Source of the DNA: Stutzerimonas kunmingensis | GTDB lineage: Bacteria > Pseudomonadota > Gammaproteobacteria > Pseudomonadales > Pseudomonadaceae | Direction: 5' to 3' | Length of the DNA: 64,000 nt | Assembly (NCBI RefSeq): GCF_002929225.1 | Contig: NZ_PISM01000022.1 | Coordinates: forward strand, 682,001 to 746,000 | Position numbers and translations under genes: made by a program | Notes under the pieces: generated by a model | What the model saw: only the letters and a program-made list of their open reading frames with translations | Databases searched by the model: none | What the model was told of the DNA's origin: nothing | Shown: positions 30,681 to 40,016 of the stretch, one piece after another | Numbering within the stretch: the stretch's first letter is position 1 | Layout of the letters: every line of letters begins with the position of its first letter

Positions 30681-31409
30681 ATGAGTGAAAGCAGTCAGTA
30701 TCCGACAGCCCCTTTTGGCGATTGGGACGGCAGCCCGGCCGCGGCGCGTGCGATGCAGCAGAGCCTGGCGGCGCAGGTGAGCTTGCAGGATGACTTCCCA
30801 CCGTTGCGATTGATCGCCGGGGTGGATGTCGGTTTCGAGGATGGCGGCACTATCACCCGCGCCGCGGCAGTGCTGCTGGATGCCGATACCCTGGAGCTGG
30901 TCGGCAGCAGCCTGGCGCGAATTCCGACGAACATGCCCTACATTCCGGGCCTGCTTTCGTTCCGTGAGCTACCCGCGGTGCTGCAGGCGCTCGGCGAACT
31001 GCCGGCCGTTCCCGACCTGATCTTTTCCGACGGCCACGGCATCGCCCACCCGCGCCGCCTGGGCATTGCTGCTCACCTGGGCGTGGTGACCGGCCTGCCC
31101 ACCATCGGCGTGGCAAAGAAGCTGCTCACCGGGGCGCACGACGAGCTGGAACTGGCGCGTGGTGCACAGGTCGAGTTGCGCGACAAGAAGACCGGCGAAG
31201 TGATCGGCTGCGTGCTGCGCAGCAAGGACAAGGTGCGGCCGCTGATCATTTCCCCGGGTAACCGGGTCAGCATCGTCACCGCACCGCAGCTGGTGATGCG
31301 TTATGTCACGCGCTATCGCCTGCCGGAGCCGACCCGGCTGGCCGACCGGCTGGCATCGCGGCGGGAAGAAAAGGCCGCCGCGCGGCGCTTGTCTGGAGCG
31401 GCCGAGTAG
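30681..31409 (+). CDS. nfi: Endonuclease V (deoxyinosine repair)
   Basis: Nicks DNA near deoxyinosine formed by adenine deamination. 242 residues with the catalytic Asp in IAGVDVGFE, the PYIPGLLSFRE wedge motif and FSDGHGIAHPRRLG with the second metal-binding Asp. ATG 30681 follows AGGAG at 30669-30673 with good spacing, better than the in-frame ATG at 30663. The stop is 102 bases before ampD. Confidence 0.95.
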   Translation: MSESSQYPTAPFGDWDGSPAAARAMQQSLAAQVSLQDDFPPLRLIAGVDVGFEDGGTITRAAAVLLDADTLELVGSSLARIPTNMPYIPGLLSFRELPAVLQALGELPAVPDLIFSDGHGIAHPRRLGIAAHLGVVTGLPTIGVAKKLLTGAHDELELARGAQVELRDKKTGEVIGCVLRSKDKVRPLIISPGNRVSIVTAPQLVMRYVTRYRLPEPTRLADRLASRREEKAAARRLSGAAE

Positions 31410-31511
31410 CTAAAGCAGTTGTAACCGGGATTGCCCGCGCCCGTGGCGACGCTTGCAGCTGGCGTCTCGCAGGCGCTAGCCTGCGGGCCTGTTGTCAGCT
31501 CGGACCCTACG

Positions 31512-32063
31512 ATGATTCTGGATTGCGCTACCGGTTGGTGTCAGGGCGTTCGCCACTGCCCGTCACCGAACTTCAACCAGCGGCCGGCCGGCGAGATTTC
31601 CCTGCTGGTGATCCATAACATCAGCCTGCCGCCGGGGCAGTTCGGCACCGGCAAGGTTCAGCAGTTCTTCCAGAATTGTCTGCAGTGCCATGAGCACCCG
31701 TTTTTCGAGGAGATCGCCGAGCTGCAGGTGTCGGCGCATTTTCTCATCGAGCGTGATGGCGCGATCACTCAGTTCGTCTCCTGTCTGGATCGTGCCTGGC
31801 ACGCCGGCGTGTCCTGCTTCGACGGTCGCGAGGGCTGCAACGATTTCTCCATCGGCATCGAGCTGGAGGGGACCGACGACCAACCCTTCAGTGAGGCGCA
31901 ATACCAGGCGCTGATCGGATTGTGCCGGGTACTGCAGGGCGCGTTTCCAGCGATTACCCCCGAGCGGGTTTGCGGCCACAGCGATATCGCGCCGGGGCGC
32001 AAGACCGATCCCGGCCCGGCATTCGACTGGCAGCGGCTGCGTGCGGCTTCCATTACCTGCTGA
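31512..32063 (+). CDS. ampD: 1,6-anhydro-N-acetylmuramyl-L-alanine amidase AmpD
   Basis: Cytoplasmic zinc amidase of peptidoglycan recycling; its loss derepresses AmpC beta-lactamase through AmpR. 183 residues, normal length, with zinc ligands in LLVIHNIS and CGHSDIAPGRKTDPG and the FSIGIELEGTD segment. ATG 31512 gives the standard N-terminus (MILDCATGWC). Fifteen bases upstream of ampE, one operon. ampC and ampR are not in the window. Confidence 0.96.
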   Translation: MILDCATGWCQGVRHCPSPNFNQRPAGEISLLVIHNISLPPGQFGTGKVQQFFQNCLQCHEHPFFEEIAELQVSAHFLIERDGAITQFVSCLDRAWHAGVSCFDGREGCNDFSIGIELEGTDDQPFSEAQYQALIGLCRVLQGAFPAITPERVCGHSDIAPGRKTDPGPAFDWQRLRAASITC

Positions 32064-32078
32064 CGAAAGGAAAGGACG

Positions 32079-32915
32079 ATGAGTTTTCTGGTGATCCTGC
32101 TCGTGCTGTTGGTGGAGAAGTTCTCTGATTGGCGGCCGCGGCTGCAATACGACAGCCCCTGGCTGACGCGCCTGCGCCAGGCGGAGGCCAGCCCGCGTCT
32201 GCGACAGACGCCCTGGCTGGCGCTGCTGTTGCTGGTGTTGCTCCCGGTGCTGCTGCTCGGCCTGGTGCTGCTGGCACTGGAGCCGCTGGCCTACGGGTGG
32301 CTGAGCCTGCCTGTGCATCTGCTGGTGCTGCTCTACAGCCTCGGCCGCGGCCATGCCAAGGCTGAACTCGGTGCGTTCCGCGACGCCTGGCGCCGTGGAG
32401 ATGAGGAGGCCGCCGCGCTGGCCGCCGAACGTGACGCCGGCCTGCAGACCCAGGACCCGCCGAGCCTGTTGGCAGCGGTGCAGTCCTGGCTGCTGTGGCG
32501 CAGCTACGAGGGTTTTTTTGCGGTGATCTTCTGGTACCTGCTGCTCGGGCCGATGGCGGCGCTGGCGTACCGGCTGCTGGCGCTGTGCGCCGAGCACACC
32601 GAGCTCGAAGGGTTGCGCGAGCGGGCCGAGCAGCTGCGGCATGCCTTCGACTGGTTGCCGGTGCGGGTGTTGCTCGGCAGTTTTGCGCTGGTCGGCAACT
32701 TCGTCGCGGTCAACCGGGCGCTGCTGCACGAGTTGCTGAGCTGGGATGTGCCAGCCCGGCGGCTGTTGGCCGATGCCGGTCCGTTGGCCGCCGATCTGCC
32801 GCCCGCGGTCGACGGCGAGGCGGGCATCGCGAGGCTCGACGGGATCGCGGCATTGCTCGTACGTACACGGGTGTTCTGGTATGCGGTGATCGCAGTCTGG
32901 ACGATCCTCGCCTGA
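32079..32915 (+). CDS. ampE: Inner-membrane protein AmpE
   Basis: A 278-residue polytopic membrane protein of the ampDE operon, thought to be a sensor or regulator in cell-wall recycling but without a proven activity. Hydrophobic segments at the N-terminus (SFLVILLVLLVEKF), about 47-70, 140-165, 190-215 and the C-terminus (FWYAVIAVWTIL). AAAGGAAAGG precedes the ATG. A hairpin, CCAGACGC/GCGTCTGG (32999-33022), follows and may end the transcript. Confidence 0.93.
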   Translation: MSFLVILLVLLVEKFSDWRPRLQYDSPWLTRLRQAEASPRLRQTPWLALLLLVLLPVLLLGLVLLALEPLAYGWLSLPVHLLVLLYSLGRGHAKAELGAFRDAWRRGDEEAAALAAERDAGLQTQDPPSLLAAVQSWLLWRSYEGFFAVIFWYLLLGPMAALAYRLLALCAEHTELEGLRERAEQLRHAFDWLPVRVLLGSFALVGNFVAVNRALLHELLSWDVPARRLLADAGPLAADLPPAVDGEAGIARLDGIAALLVRTRVFWYAVIAVWTILA

Positions 32916-33059
32916 GGCTCTTGGCCAGCGGCGCCGCTAATGGAAGTCCATAACGCCTCTGTATGGGGTTCCACCGCCGAATCGCCGTAACCCGCAGGCC
33001 AGACGCCTCGCCGAGCGTCTGGTTGATATCAGTCGAAGAGCCATCATTTGGCCATTACC

Positions 33060-33086
33060 TTAAGTTACAAAAACGCCTACCGATAT
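33060..33086 (+). promoter_or_regulatory. FliA (sigma-28)-like promoter of the chemoreceptor gene
   Basis: TTAAGTTA (33060-33067), 11 bases, ACCGATAT (33079-33086), against the consensus TAAAGTTT-N11-GCCGATAA. It is about 95 bases upstream of the chemoreceptor's GTG start, where motility-class control is expected. Confidence 0.6.
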
Positions 33087-33180
33087 CCCGTATAACCCGG
33101 GCAGATGCCACTCTCTGACGAGCCCTGCTGCGCGTTGCAATTGCGTGCAAGCCAATACCAATAAAATTGGGAGACGTCGT

Positions 33181-35211
33181 GTGAATAGTCTGTTGTATCC
33201 CGCGATTGCGTTCATGAACCGCCTGAGCTTCGGTATGAAGTTCAGCCTGGTCAGCGTCCTGTTTTTCGTTCCCATGCTGCTGAGCAACTACTACCTGGTT
33301 CGCGACTCGTACCGGGCATATGTCGGTACCCGCAACGAGCTGCAGAGTCTCGAACTGCTTGGCTCGACCTTGCAGGTGCGGCGCAGCATGGAGGACTGGA
33401 AAGACCTCGTGCATATTGAATCGATCATCGGCCAGACCGGCAATGTCGAGGCGCTGCAGACTCGCTTGAACCGCGTCGAAAGCGCGCTGGCAGCGCAGCT
33501 GCAGGCACTTGTCCCCGTTGGCGATGCGCCTGAGCAGGTGGCTGAATTCAATAGCCGTCGCGACGAACTGGTGACCGGGCTGAACGCCGCCCAGGCCGAG
33601 CAATCGTTGCAGTCCAAGGCAGCCATGGCCGAGTCCCTGCTGGGCCAGTCGCAGGTGATGATCAAGCTCGTCGCCGGCCAGTCCGGCCTCAGCCAGGATC
33701 TCGAGCGTGAGGTCCGTCTGTTGGCCGAGCTGCTGACCACGGTAACCCCGGCCATCAGCGCATCGCTCGGCGAGGGGCGCGCGGTGGGCTCTTACACGTT
33801 CGGCCAGGGCTACCTGAACTCCGATGCCAGCAATACGCTGGACAACCTCGTGCTGGAACTGGAAAAGCAGCAGGCGCAGTACGCCGCACAGTTGCAGGAT
33901 GCCCTGGGCGCAAGCCAGGCCGCGCGTACCCGGCTCGACGCCTTCGCCACCGCCAGTCGTGAGTCCCTGCAGGCGAGCAGCGAAATTCTGCAGGACGAGG
34001 TGATCATGGCCGAGGCGCTGGACCTGCCTTGGGAGCAGTTCTACGAGCGCATCAGCGCGCAGATGGCCAAGACCTACGAGCTGAACGACGCCATTCTCGG
34101 TTTCCTCGAGGTGGAGCTTGCCGAGCGGCTGGAGCAGAAGCGCCTGCTCATGACCCTGCTGCTTTCGGCTCTGGCGGTGGTGCTGTGCCTGGTGGCGTAT
34201 CTGTACGCAGGCTTCTACGCCTCGACGCGCGCCTCGCTGCACAGTCTCGGCAGGATCATGGACAAGGTCGCCGCCGGTGACATGACCGTGCGCTATCAGG
34301 TACAGAGCCGCGATGAGCTTGGCGAGCTGGGCCAGGTGTTCAATACCACCGTGGCGCAGATCCGCGAGCTGATCGAGCGAGTCGGGCAGACCGTCGCCGA
34401 AGTCGAACGCCAGGCACAGCGGGTCGAAAGCGTCTCCGGCGAGAGCAATCAGACGGTATCCGAGCAGCGTGGGCAGATCGAGCAGGTCGCCACGGCGATG
34501 AACGAGATGTCCGCCACCGCCCAGGAGGTCGCCAGCAGTGCCGAGGCCGCAGTTGGCAGCGCACAGAGCGTCAACGAGGAAACCGTCAGCGGGCGCGAGC
34601 TGGTGGTAGCGCAGGTCGGCGGTATCCAGCGGCTGGCCGTCGAGATCGAGCAGTCGGTGCAGGTGATCAACCAGTTGGCCGACGACAGCAAGGCGATCAG
34701 CCAGGTGCTGGACGTGATCAAGACCATCGCCGAGCAGACCAACCTGCTGGCCCTCAATGCGGCCATCGAGGCCGCGCGTGCGGGCGAGCAGGGCCGTGGC
34801 TTCGCGGTGGTCGCAGACGAGGTGCGCGGGCTGGCGCAGCGGACGCAGAAGTCCACCGCGGAAATCGAGCAGATGATCGCTCGTCTGCACAATGGTGTCG
34901 GCGCAGCGGTGAAAACCATGCATGCCAGCCATACGCTGGCCGAAGACACCGTTGGCCAGTCGGGGCGGGTCGAGCAGGCGCTGGAAAACATCCTCGGCGC
35001 GGTGGGGCTGATCGTCGATCAGAACCAGCAGATCGCCGCTGCGGCTGAGCAGCAGACAGCCGTGGCGCACGATATCGATCGCAATATCGTCGCGATCAAC
35101 GAGGCCGGCCAGCGCACCGCCGAGGGCGCCGGGCACACCGAGCAGGCGAGTCGCGAACTGTCCCAGCTGGTGGGACGCCTGCAGCAGCTGATCGGCGCGT
35201 TCCGGGTCTGA
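33181..35211 (+). CDS. Methyl-accepting chemotaxis protein
   Basis: A 676-residue chemoreceptor. Membrane helix near 19-38 ([19 protein letters not shown]), a helical periplasmic domain (about 40-320), second helix (about 323-347, [21 protein letters not shown]), HAMP domain and a full signalling domain with [20 protein letters not shown]. The GTG at 33181 follows GGGAG at 33169; earlier in-frame codons lack coding character. Position after ampDE matches P. aeruginosa PA4520 by memory. Ligand unknown. Confidence 0.88.
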   Translation: MNSLLYPAIAFMNRLSFGMKFSLVSVLFFVPMLLSNYYLVRDSYRAYVGTRNELQSLELLGSTLQVRRSMEDWKDLVHIESIIGQTGNVEALQTRLNRVESALAAQLQALVPVGDAPEQVAEFNSRRDELVTGLNAAQAEQSLQSKAAMAESLLGQSQVMIKLVAGQSGLSQDLEREVRLLAELLTTVTPAISASLGEGRAVGSYTFGQGYLNSDASNTLDNLVLELEKQQAQYAAQLQDALGASQAARTRLDAFATASRESLQASSEILQDEVIMAEALDLPWEQFYERISAQMAKTYELNDAILGFLEVELAERLEQKRLLMTLLLSALAVVLCLVAYLYAGFYASTRASLHSLGRIMDKVAAGDMTVRYQVQSRDELGELGQVFNTTVAQIRELIERVGQTVAEVERQAQRVESVSGESNQTVSEQRGQIEQVATAMNEMSATAQEVASSAEAAVGSAQSVNEETVSGRELVVAQVGGIQRLAVEIEQSVQVINQLADDSKAISQVLDVIKTIAEQTNLLALNAAIEAARAGEQGRGFAVVADEVRGLAQRTQKSTAEIEQMIARLHNGVGAAVKTMHASHTLAEDTVGQSGRVEQALENILGAVGLIVDQNQQIAAAAEQQTAVAHDIDRNIVAINEAGQRTAEGAGHTEQASRELSQLVGRLQQLIGAFRV

Positions 35212-35223
35212 CCGCGGCGATGA

Positions 35224-36009
35224 TCAGGGCTGCGGCCAGCCGAACAGTTCACAGCTGTTGCGATAGCTGGCTGCGGCCAGCTCTTCGGCGCTGACACCCT
35301 TCAGATCGGCCAGCATCCGGCAGATATCCGGCAGCAGTTCCGGGCTGTTGCGCTCGCCGGCGTGGCCGGCTGGTGGGATATCCGGCGAGTCGGTTTCCAG
35401 CACGATGGCCTCCAGCGGCAGTTGCTTGAGCACCCGCTGCATGCGCAGCGCCTGTGGCCAGGTACCGGCGCCCCCGAGGCCGAGCCTGAAGCCGAGGCGC
35501 AGGTATTCCTGAGCTTCCTCCCAACTGCCACTGAAGGCGTGCACGATGCCGGCGCGCTGCAGCTTGTAGCGTTTGAGCATGGCGATCATCGGTGCGTGGG
35601 CGCGGCGTACGTGCAGCAGCACCGGCAGCTCGAACTCCGCAGCCAGCGCCAGCTGCGCTTCGAGCAGTTCGTGCTGGCGCTCGATGTCCGGGTCCTCGAC
35701 GTAATAGTCCAGGCCGATCTCGCCGATGGCGCAGAGTTTAGGCTCACTGCGTAGCAGCTCCAGCCAGTCGCGCAGCTTGCCCAGGTGCTCGTCCCGGTGC
35801 TCGGCGATGAACACCGGGTGAAGGCCCAGCGCAGCATGAACCGCTGGCTGCTCGCAGGCTAGCTGCCAGACCCGCTCCAGATTCGCTTCGTGCACGCCGA
35901 GTACCACGATGCGCTCGACGCCAGCGGCCGCGCTGCGGGCGATGACCTGGGTCCTGTCATCATCGAACATCTCGAAATCGAGGTGGGTATGGGTGTCGAT
36001 AAGCTGCAC
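35224..36009 (-). CDS. TatD family metal-dependent hydrolase
   Basis: A 261-residue TIM-barrel DNase/hydrolase of the TatD group. Metal ligands are seen in DTHTHLDF (HxH), AIGEIGLDYY (Glu), LLHVRRA (His), IVHAFSGSW (His) and LETDSPD (Asp). It is closest in pattern to the YjjV branch. Convergent with the upstream chemoreceptor, their stops 12 bases apart. Family members degrade DNA during repair or cell death; the role here is unassigned. Confidence 0.9.
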   Translation of the reverse strand: MQLIDTHTHLDFEMFDDDRTQVIARSAAAGVERIVVLGVHEANLERVWQLACEQPAVHAALGLHPVFIAEHRDEHLGKLRDWLELLRSEPKLCAIGEIGLDYYVEDPDIERQHELLEAQLALAAEFELPVLLHVRRAHAPMIAMLKRYKLQRAGIVHAFSGSWEEAQEYLRLGFRLGLGGAGTWPQALRMQRVLKQLPLEAIVLETDSPDIPPAGHAGERNSPELLPDICRMLADLKGVSAEELAAASYRNSCELFGWPQP

Positions 36010-36060
36010 GACAGGCTCCGTACGGTCGGCGGTGGGCGGGCGCGTAATGCTACATGGCCT

Positions 36061-36303
36061 TCAGTGGCTTTCCTCTTCGATCTGAATGTCGCTGACGCCC
36101 AGCTCTTCAAGCCGGCTGGCTTCGCTGGGGCGTATCGGGTTTTCCCAGGGGGCGTCGACCGCCGCACGCGGCTCGCGGACGTAATGCAGCAGTATTTCCA
36201 GTTCGGCCTGCTCCAGACCGGGCACTTCGAACGAGCTGATCAGCAGCGAGGCGGGCTCGCCGTTGATGCAGTAGTGGATGCGGTAACGCTTCAGATCGGT
36301 CAT
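36061..36303 (-). CDS. Conserved hypothetical protein, 80 residues
   Basis: A small acidic cytoplasmic protein starting MTDLKRYRIHYCINGEPASL and ending IQIEEESH. The start at 36303 has AGGAAG six bases upstream; a longer frame to 36390 is unsupported. No domain recognised; predicted mixed alpha/beta, pI acidic. It sits between TatD and ada on the same strand, 52 bases from each neighbour, so co-transcription with tatD is possible. Confidence 0.7.
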   Translation of the reverse strand: MTDLKRYRIHYCINGEPASLLISSFEVPGLEQAELEILLHYVREPRAAVDAPWENPIRPSEASRLEELGVSDIQIEEESH

Positions 36304-36355
36304 GGCGGGCTTCCTGCGGTTGGCGGCACTGAAGTATCCGACCGCCGAAATCCGC

Positions 36356-37396
36356 TCAGGCTCCCGAGTCTCCTTGTGCTTCGCGCTCAAGCAACGCCGC
36401 CTTGCGTTCCAGCCCCCAGCGATAGCCGGTCAGCGCCTGATGACTGCCGACCACGCGATGGCAGGGCACCAGCAGGCCGACGGGGTTGCTGGCGCAGGCG
36501 CGGGCGACCGCACGGGCGTGGCTGCCGAGGGTTGCCGCCAGCTCACCGTAGCGACGCGTCTCGCCGGCGGGAATCTGCTGCAACGCCTGCCAGACGCGCT
36601 GCTGAAAGGCCGTGCCGCGCAGATCGAGCGGCAGCTGGGCGGCACGCTGCGGTTCTTCCAGTTGGCTGACGATTGCCTGCAGCCACTCACCCAGGCCTTC
36701 CTGGTCGCGCTGCAACTGTGCCGCGGCAAAGCGTGAGCGCAGCTCGTCTTCCAGCGCTGTCTGGTCGTCGCCGAACAGCAGGGCACAGATGCCTTTGTCG
36801 CTGCTGGCGACCAGCAGCTGGCCGAGTGGGCAGGGCGCCAGGGCGTAGCGCAGGGTTTCGCCCGCACCTTTGCGGCGGCGCTGGGCCGGCGTCAGTGCCT
36901 GGGCGTCCGCATAAGGGGCCCGCGTGCCGGAGTAGCCGGCAGCGAGGGCGGCATCGAGTACCGAGTCGGCCTCGGTCAGGTGGGTTTCCAGACGTTCGCG
37001 GCGGCGCGCCGCCGACCACGCCCGCGGGGTCATGCCGGTGCGCGCCTTGAATGCCCGTGACAGGTAGGCCGGCGACAGCCCGATGCGCGCGGCCAGCTGC
37101 TGCAGCGGCAGCGGCGTCTCGGTTTCGTCGAGCAGGCGGCAGGCGGCGATCACCAGCGCATCGAGCTGCTCGCTCGGGCTCGGGCCGCAGGGGGAGCAGC
37201 GGCGACATGGCCGGTAACCGGCGGCCTGGGCTGCCGCTGGATCGGTGTAGAACGCCGTCCGCTCGCGAGCTGGCCGGCGTGCCGGGCAGCTGGGTCGGCA
37301 GAAAATACCGGTCGAGCGCACGGCGAACACGAAGCGGCCATCGAAGGCGGCATCGCGTTCGCATAGCGCTTGCCAGCAGCGGTCCTGATCGAGCAT
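36356..37396 (-). CDS. ada: Bifunctional Ada: DNA methyltransferase and AraC-type activator
   Basis: Repairs methylphosphotriesters and O6-methylguanine by suicidal methyl transfer and, once methylated, activates the adaptive response. 346 residues. The zinc/acceptor set is Cys33, Cys37 (FCRPSCPAR), Cys64 and Cys67 (YRPCRRC). An AraC helix-turn-helix follows (LSPAYLSRAFKARTGMTPRAW), and the C-terminal MGMT domain has the acceptor PCHRVVGSHQALTGY. Start at 37396 with GGGAG upstream. All reactive cysteines are intact, so it should be functional. Confidence 0.94.
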   Translation of the reverse strand: MLDQDRCWQALCERDAAFDGRFVFAVRSTGIFCRPSCPARRPARERTAFYTDPAAAQAAGYRPCRRCSPCGPSPSEQLDALVIAACRLLDETETPLPLQQLAARIGLSPAYLSRAFKARTGMTPRAWSAARRRERLETHLTEADSVLDAALAAGYSGTRAPYADAQALTPAQRRRKGAGETLRYALAPCPLGQLLVASSDKGICALLFGDDQTALEDELRSRFAAAQLQRDQEGLGEWLQAIVSQLEEPQRAAQLPLDLRGTAFQQRVWQALQQIPAGETRRYGELAATLGSHARAVARACASNPVGLLVPCHRVVGSHQALTGYRWGLERKAALLEREAQGDSGA

Positions 37397-37553
37397 GGCG
37401 CGACTCCCCTGGTTGATGCTGCGATTGTCGGTCCTGGCCGGACGTGCGCCAATCCAAAGCGTGCTTTCAAAGTCGATGGGGAGCATGGAAGCCGCCCCGT
37501 GATTGCCGTAACCTGCAGCATCGCCCTGACCGAGAAGGACCTGCAAGCCGCTG

Positions 37554-38444
37554 ATGAAAACGCCTAAACGACTCGAACCGCTGATCGAGGATGGCCTGAT
37601 CGACGAGGTGCTGCGACCGCTTATGAGCGGCAAGGAAGCAGCGGTATACGTGGTGCGCTGTGGCGATGAGCTGCGCTGCGCCAAGGTCTACAAGGAAGCC
37701 AACAAGCGCAGCTTCCGCCAGGCCGTGAAATACCAGGAAGGCCGTAAGGTGCGCAGCAGCCGCGATGCGCGCGCGATGGCCAAGGGCTCCAAGCACGGGC
37801 GCAAGGAGAAGGAAGACAACTGGCAGAACGCTGAGGTCGCGGCGCTGTTCCGCCTGGCCGATGCCGGCGTGCGCGTTCCCAAACCCTACGACTTTCTCGA
37901 CGGCGTGCTGCTGATGGAGATGATCGCCGGCGAAGATGGCGATGCCGCACCGCGACTGAACGACGTCGACCTGCATCCGGACGACGCCCGCGAGTTCCAT
38001 GCGTTCATGATCCACGAAGTGGTCAAGATGCTCTGCGCGGGGCTGGTGCACGGTGATCTGTCGGAATTCAACGTGCTGCTCGACGAGCACGGCCCGGTGA
38101 TCATCGACCTGCCGCAGGCGGTGGATGCGGCCGGCAACAACCATGCGTTCGAAATGCTCGAGCGTGATGTTGGCAATATGTCGGCCTATTTCGGACAGTT
38201 CGCGCCGGAACTCAAGTTCACCCGTTACGCCAAGGAGATGTGGGCGCTGTACGAGCAGGGCAAGCTGACCACCGAGACCGAGCTGACCGGGGAATTTGCC
38301 GAGCCGGAAGATGCCGCGGATATCGATGCGGTAATGCGGGAGATCAAGGCCACGCTGGCCGAGCAGGAGCGCCGTGAGGCCTTGCGCGGTGCGGACGATG
38401 CGCCGAAGGATGAGCCGCCGGAGCCGCCGTGGATGAAAGGCTGA
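37554..38444 (+). CDS. RIO1-type serine/threonine kinase
   Basis: A 296-residue atypical protein kinase. Nucleotide-binding Lys lies in CAKVYKE, the catalytic loop is VHGDLSEFNVLL (Asp and Asn), and the metal Asp is in VIIDLPQAVD. A Lys/Arg-rich insert (about 50-85) is typical of RIO1. The C-terminal 60 residues are acidic and disordered. RIO kinases of archaea and eukaryotes act in ribosome maturation; bacterial members are little studied and the substrate is unknown. It stands alone between ada and the RND operon. Confidence 0.88.
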   Translation: MKTPKRLEPLIEDGLIDEVLRPLMSGKEAAVYVVRCGDELRCAKVYKEANKRSFRQAVKYQEGRKVRSSRDARAMAKGSKHGRKEKEDNWQNAEVAALFRLADAGVRVPKPYDFLDGVLLMEMIAGEDGDAAPRLNDVDLHPDDAREFHAFMIHEVVKMLCAGLVHGDLSEFNVLLDEHGPVIIDLPQAVDAAGNNHAFEMLERDVGNMSAYFGQFAPELKFTRYAKEMWALYEQGKLTTETELTGEFAEPEDAADIDAVMREIKATLAEQERREALRGADDAPKDEPPEPPWMKG

Positions 38445-38446
38445 TC

Positions 38447-38490
38447 GGCAGTCTCTGGCGAACCCCGGAGACTGCTGCTTCTGCGTTTTT
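38447..38490 (+). terminator. Terminator after the RIO1-type kinase gene
   Basis: GCAGTCTC (38448-38455) pairs with GAGACTGC (38468-38475), the loop region also partly paired, followed after 10 bases by a T5 run (38486-38490). Three bases after the kinase stop. A further hairpin, GGAGTC/GACTCC (38502-38519), precedes the convergent efflux stop. Confidence 0.65.
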
Positions 38491-38534
38491 GCCGGCTAGC
38501 GGGAGTCTTCAAGGACTCCGGCCAGTTAAGGTCT

Positions 38535-40016
38535 TCAGTGCGTCGATTGCTCTGTAGAGTTTTCCTCAGCGTCCGCGGTATCCGCGGACGCCGCCTTCCA
38601 CCCACCCCCCAACGCCACATACAACGCCACCTGCGCCGTCGCCAGCGCACTCCGGCCTTCCAGCGCCCGCTGGCGGGCCTGTAGCGCACCGCGCTGGGCG
38701 TCCAGTACCTCGCTCAGGTTCGCCTCACCCAGCTCGTAGCTGCGCTGCGCCAGCCGATGCGCCCGTTCACGGTGCTCGCGGGTGCGGTTGAGGGATGCGT
38801 GCCTGCGCTGCTGACCGGCCATTCTCGTCAGGCCTCGTTCGACTTCTTCCAGAGCTCGGGCCAGCGCCTGTTCGAAGGCGACATAGGCGGTCTCGCCCTC
38901 GGCATCGGCGAGGTCGATGGCGGCGCCGCGGCGAGGATAGTCGAGCAATGGCAGGCCGAACGTCGCGCCGACCCGGGCGAAGTTCGAGGCGCCGGATATC
39001 GCGTCTCCCAGAGCGAAGCCGGAGCGGCCCACCGCGGCCTGCACCGCCAGCTTGGGGAACAGATCGCGGCGGGCGGCCAGCGATTGCAGCTCGGCGGCGT
39101 CCAGCCGTGCGGCTTCGGCGATAAGATCCGGGCGGCGGCGCAGCAGGTCGATGGGCTGGCCCGGGGCGATGCGCTCCTCGGCCAGTGGCACCGGCGCGCT
39201 GGCGGCGAGACGCGCAGCGGTGCTGCCCGGCGGCTCGGCGAGCAGGGTATCCAGCGCCAGCTGCGCTTCGGCCAGATGAATGTCCAGCTCGTCCAGATCG
39301 GCTTCCAGCGACGCCCGCTCTGCGGATGTGGCCTCGACGTCCAGCCGGGTCACTTCGCCGGCGTGGAACAGCAGCCCGGCGATACGCTCCAGTTCGCGCG
39401 CCACTTCGATGCCTTCGACCAGCAAGGCGCGCTGGCCCTGCAACGCGCGCAGCTGCAGATAGCCCTGGGCGGTATTTGAGGCCACGGCCAGCCGTGCGGC
39501 GATCGTTTGCGCTTCGGCTGAGCGCAGTTGCTGGGCGGCACTGTCACGTCGCGCACGGGTGGCGCCGAACAGGTCCAGCTCCCAGGTCGCCTGCAGCGCC
39601 AGCTCCCAGGTATCGAAGCTGATCACGTCGTCGTCGGGGATGAAGTCGGCCAGCGGGCTGTCGGGTTCGGCTTCCTGATCGTTCTCGTTCCACTGGCGGC
39701 TGGCCGAACCAGGCAGATCGAAGCTCGGCAGCAGGCCGGCGCGCGACTGGCGCAGCTGGGCTCGCGCTGCGGTGACGCGCGCCATGGCCAGGCGTACATC
39801 GTGGTTCTGCTGCATGGCGCGGCTGACCAGCGCGCTGAGCTGCGGGTCATCGAACTGGCGCCACCAGACGGCCAGCGACTCGGCATCGGCCGGATGCGCA
39901 CCGGCGGCACTGAACCAGCCTTCCGGCAGTTGCGGATCGACATGCTGCGGTGCGCTGGAGCAGGCACTCAGGGCCAGGGCGAGTAGCAGCGGGGCGGCCA
40001 GGGCCTTGGCAGTCAT
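38535..40016 (-). CDS. Outer membrane efflux lipoprotein (NodT/OprM family)
   Basis: Third gene of an RND operon: the trimeric outer-membrane channel. 493 residues with lipobox LALSAC (signal about 1-18), two OEP domains, the LDLFGATRARRDSA segment and long helices of the periplasmic tunnel. Its ATG overlaps the RND pump's TGA, so translation is coupled. The C-terminus is acidic (ADTADAEENSTEQSTH). Substrates cannot be told from sequence. Confidence 0.9.
   Translation of the reverse strand: MTAKALAAPLLLALALSACSSAPQHVDPQLPEGWFSAAGAHPADAESLAVWWRQFDDPQLSALVSRAMQQNHDVRLAMARVTAARAQLRQSRAGLLPSFDLPGSASRQWNENDQEAEPDSPLADFIPDDDVISFDTWELALQATWELDLFGATRARRDSAAQQLRSAEAQTIAARLAVASNTAQGYLQLRALQGQRALLVEGIEVARELERIAGLLFHAGEVTRLDVEATSAERASLEADLDELDIHLAEAQLALDTLLAEPPGSTAARLAASAPVPLAEERIAPGQPIDLLRRRPDLIAEAARLDAAELQSLAARRDLFPKLAVQAAVGRSGFALGDAISGASNFARVGATFGLPLLDYPRRGAAIDLADAEGETAYVAFEQALARALEEVERGLTRMAGQQRRHASLNRTREHRERAHRLAQRSYELGEANLSEVLDAQRGALQARQRALEGRSALATAQVALYVALGGGWKAASADTADAEENSTEQSTH

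Noticed and set aside
33055-35136. A 693-codon minus-strand open frame
   Set aside because: Antisense to a well-formed chemoreceptor gene; low-complexity Leu/Gly/His/Gln sequence.
36304-36390. N-terminal extension of the 80-residue hypothetical protein
   Set aside because: The downstream ATG has a proper ribosome site, and the extension lacks coding character.
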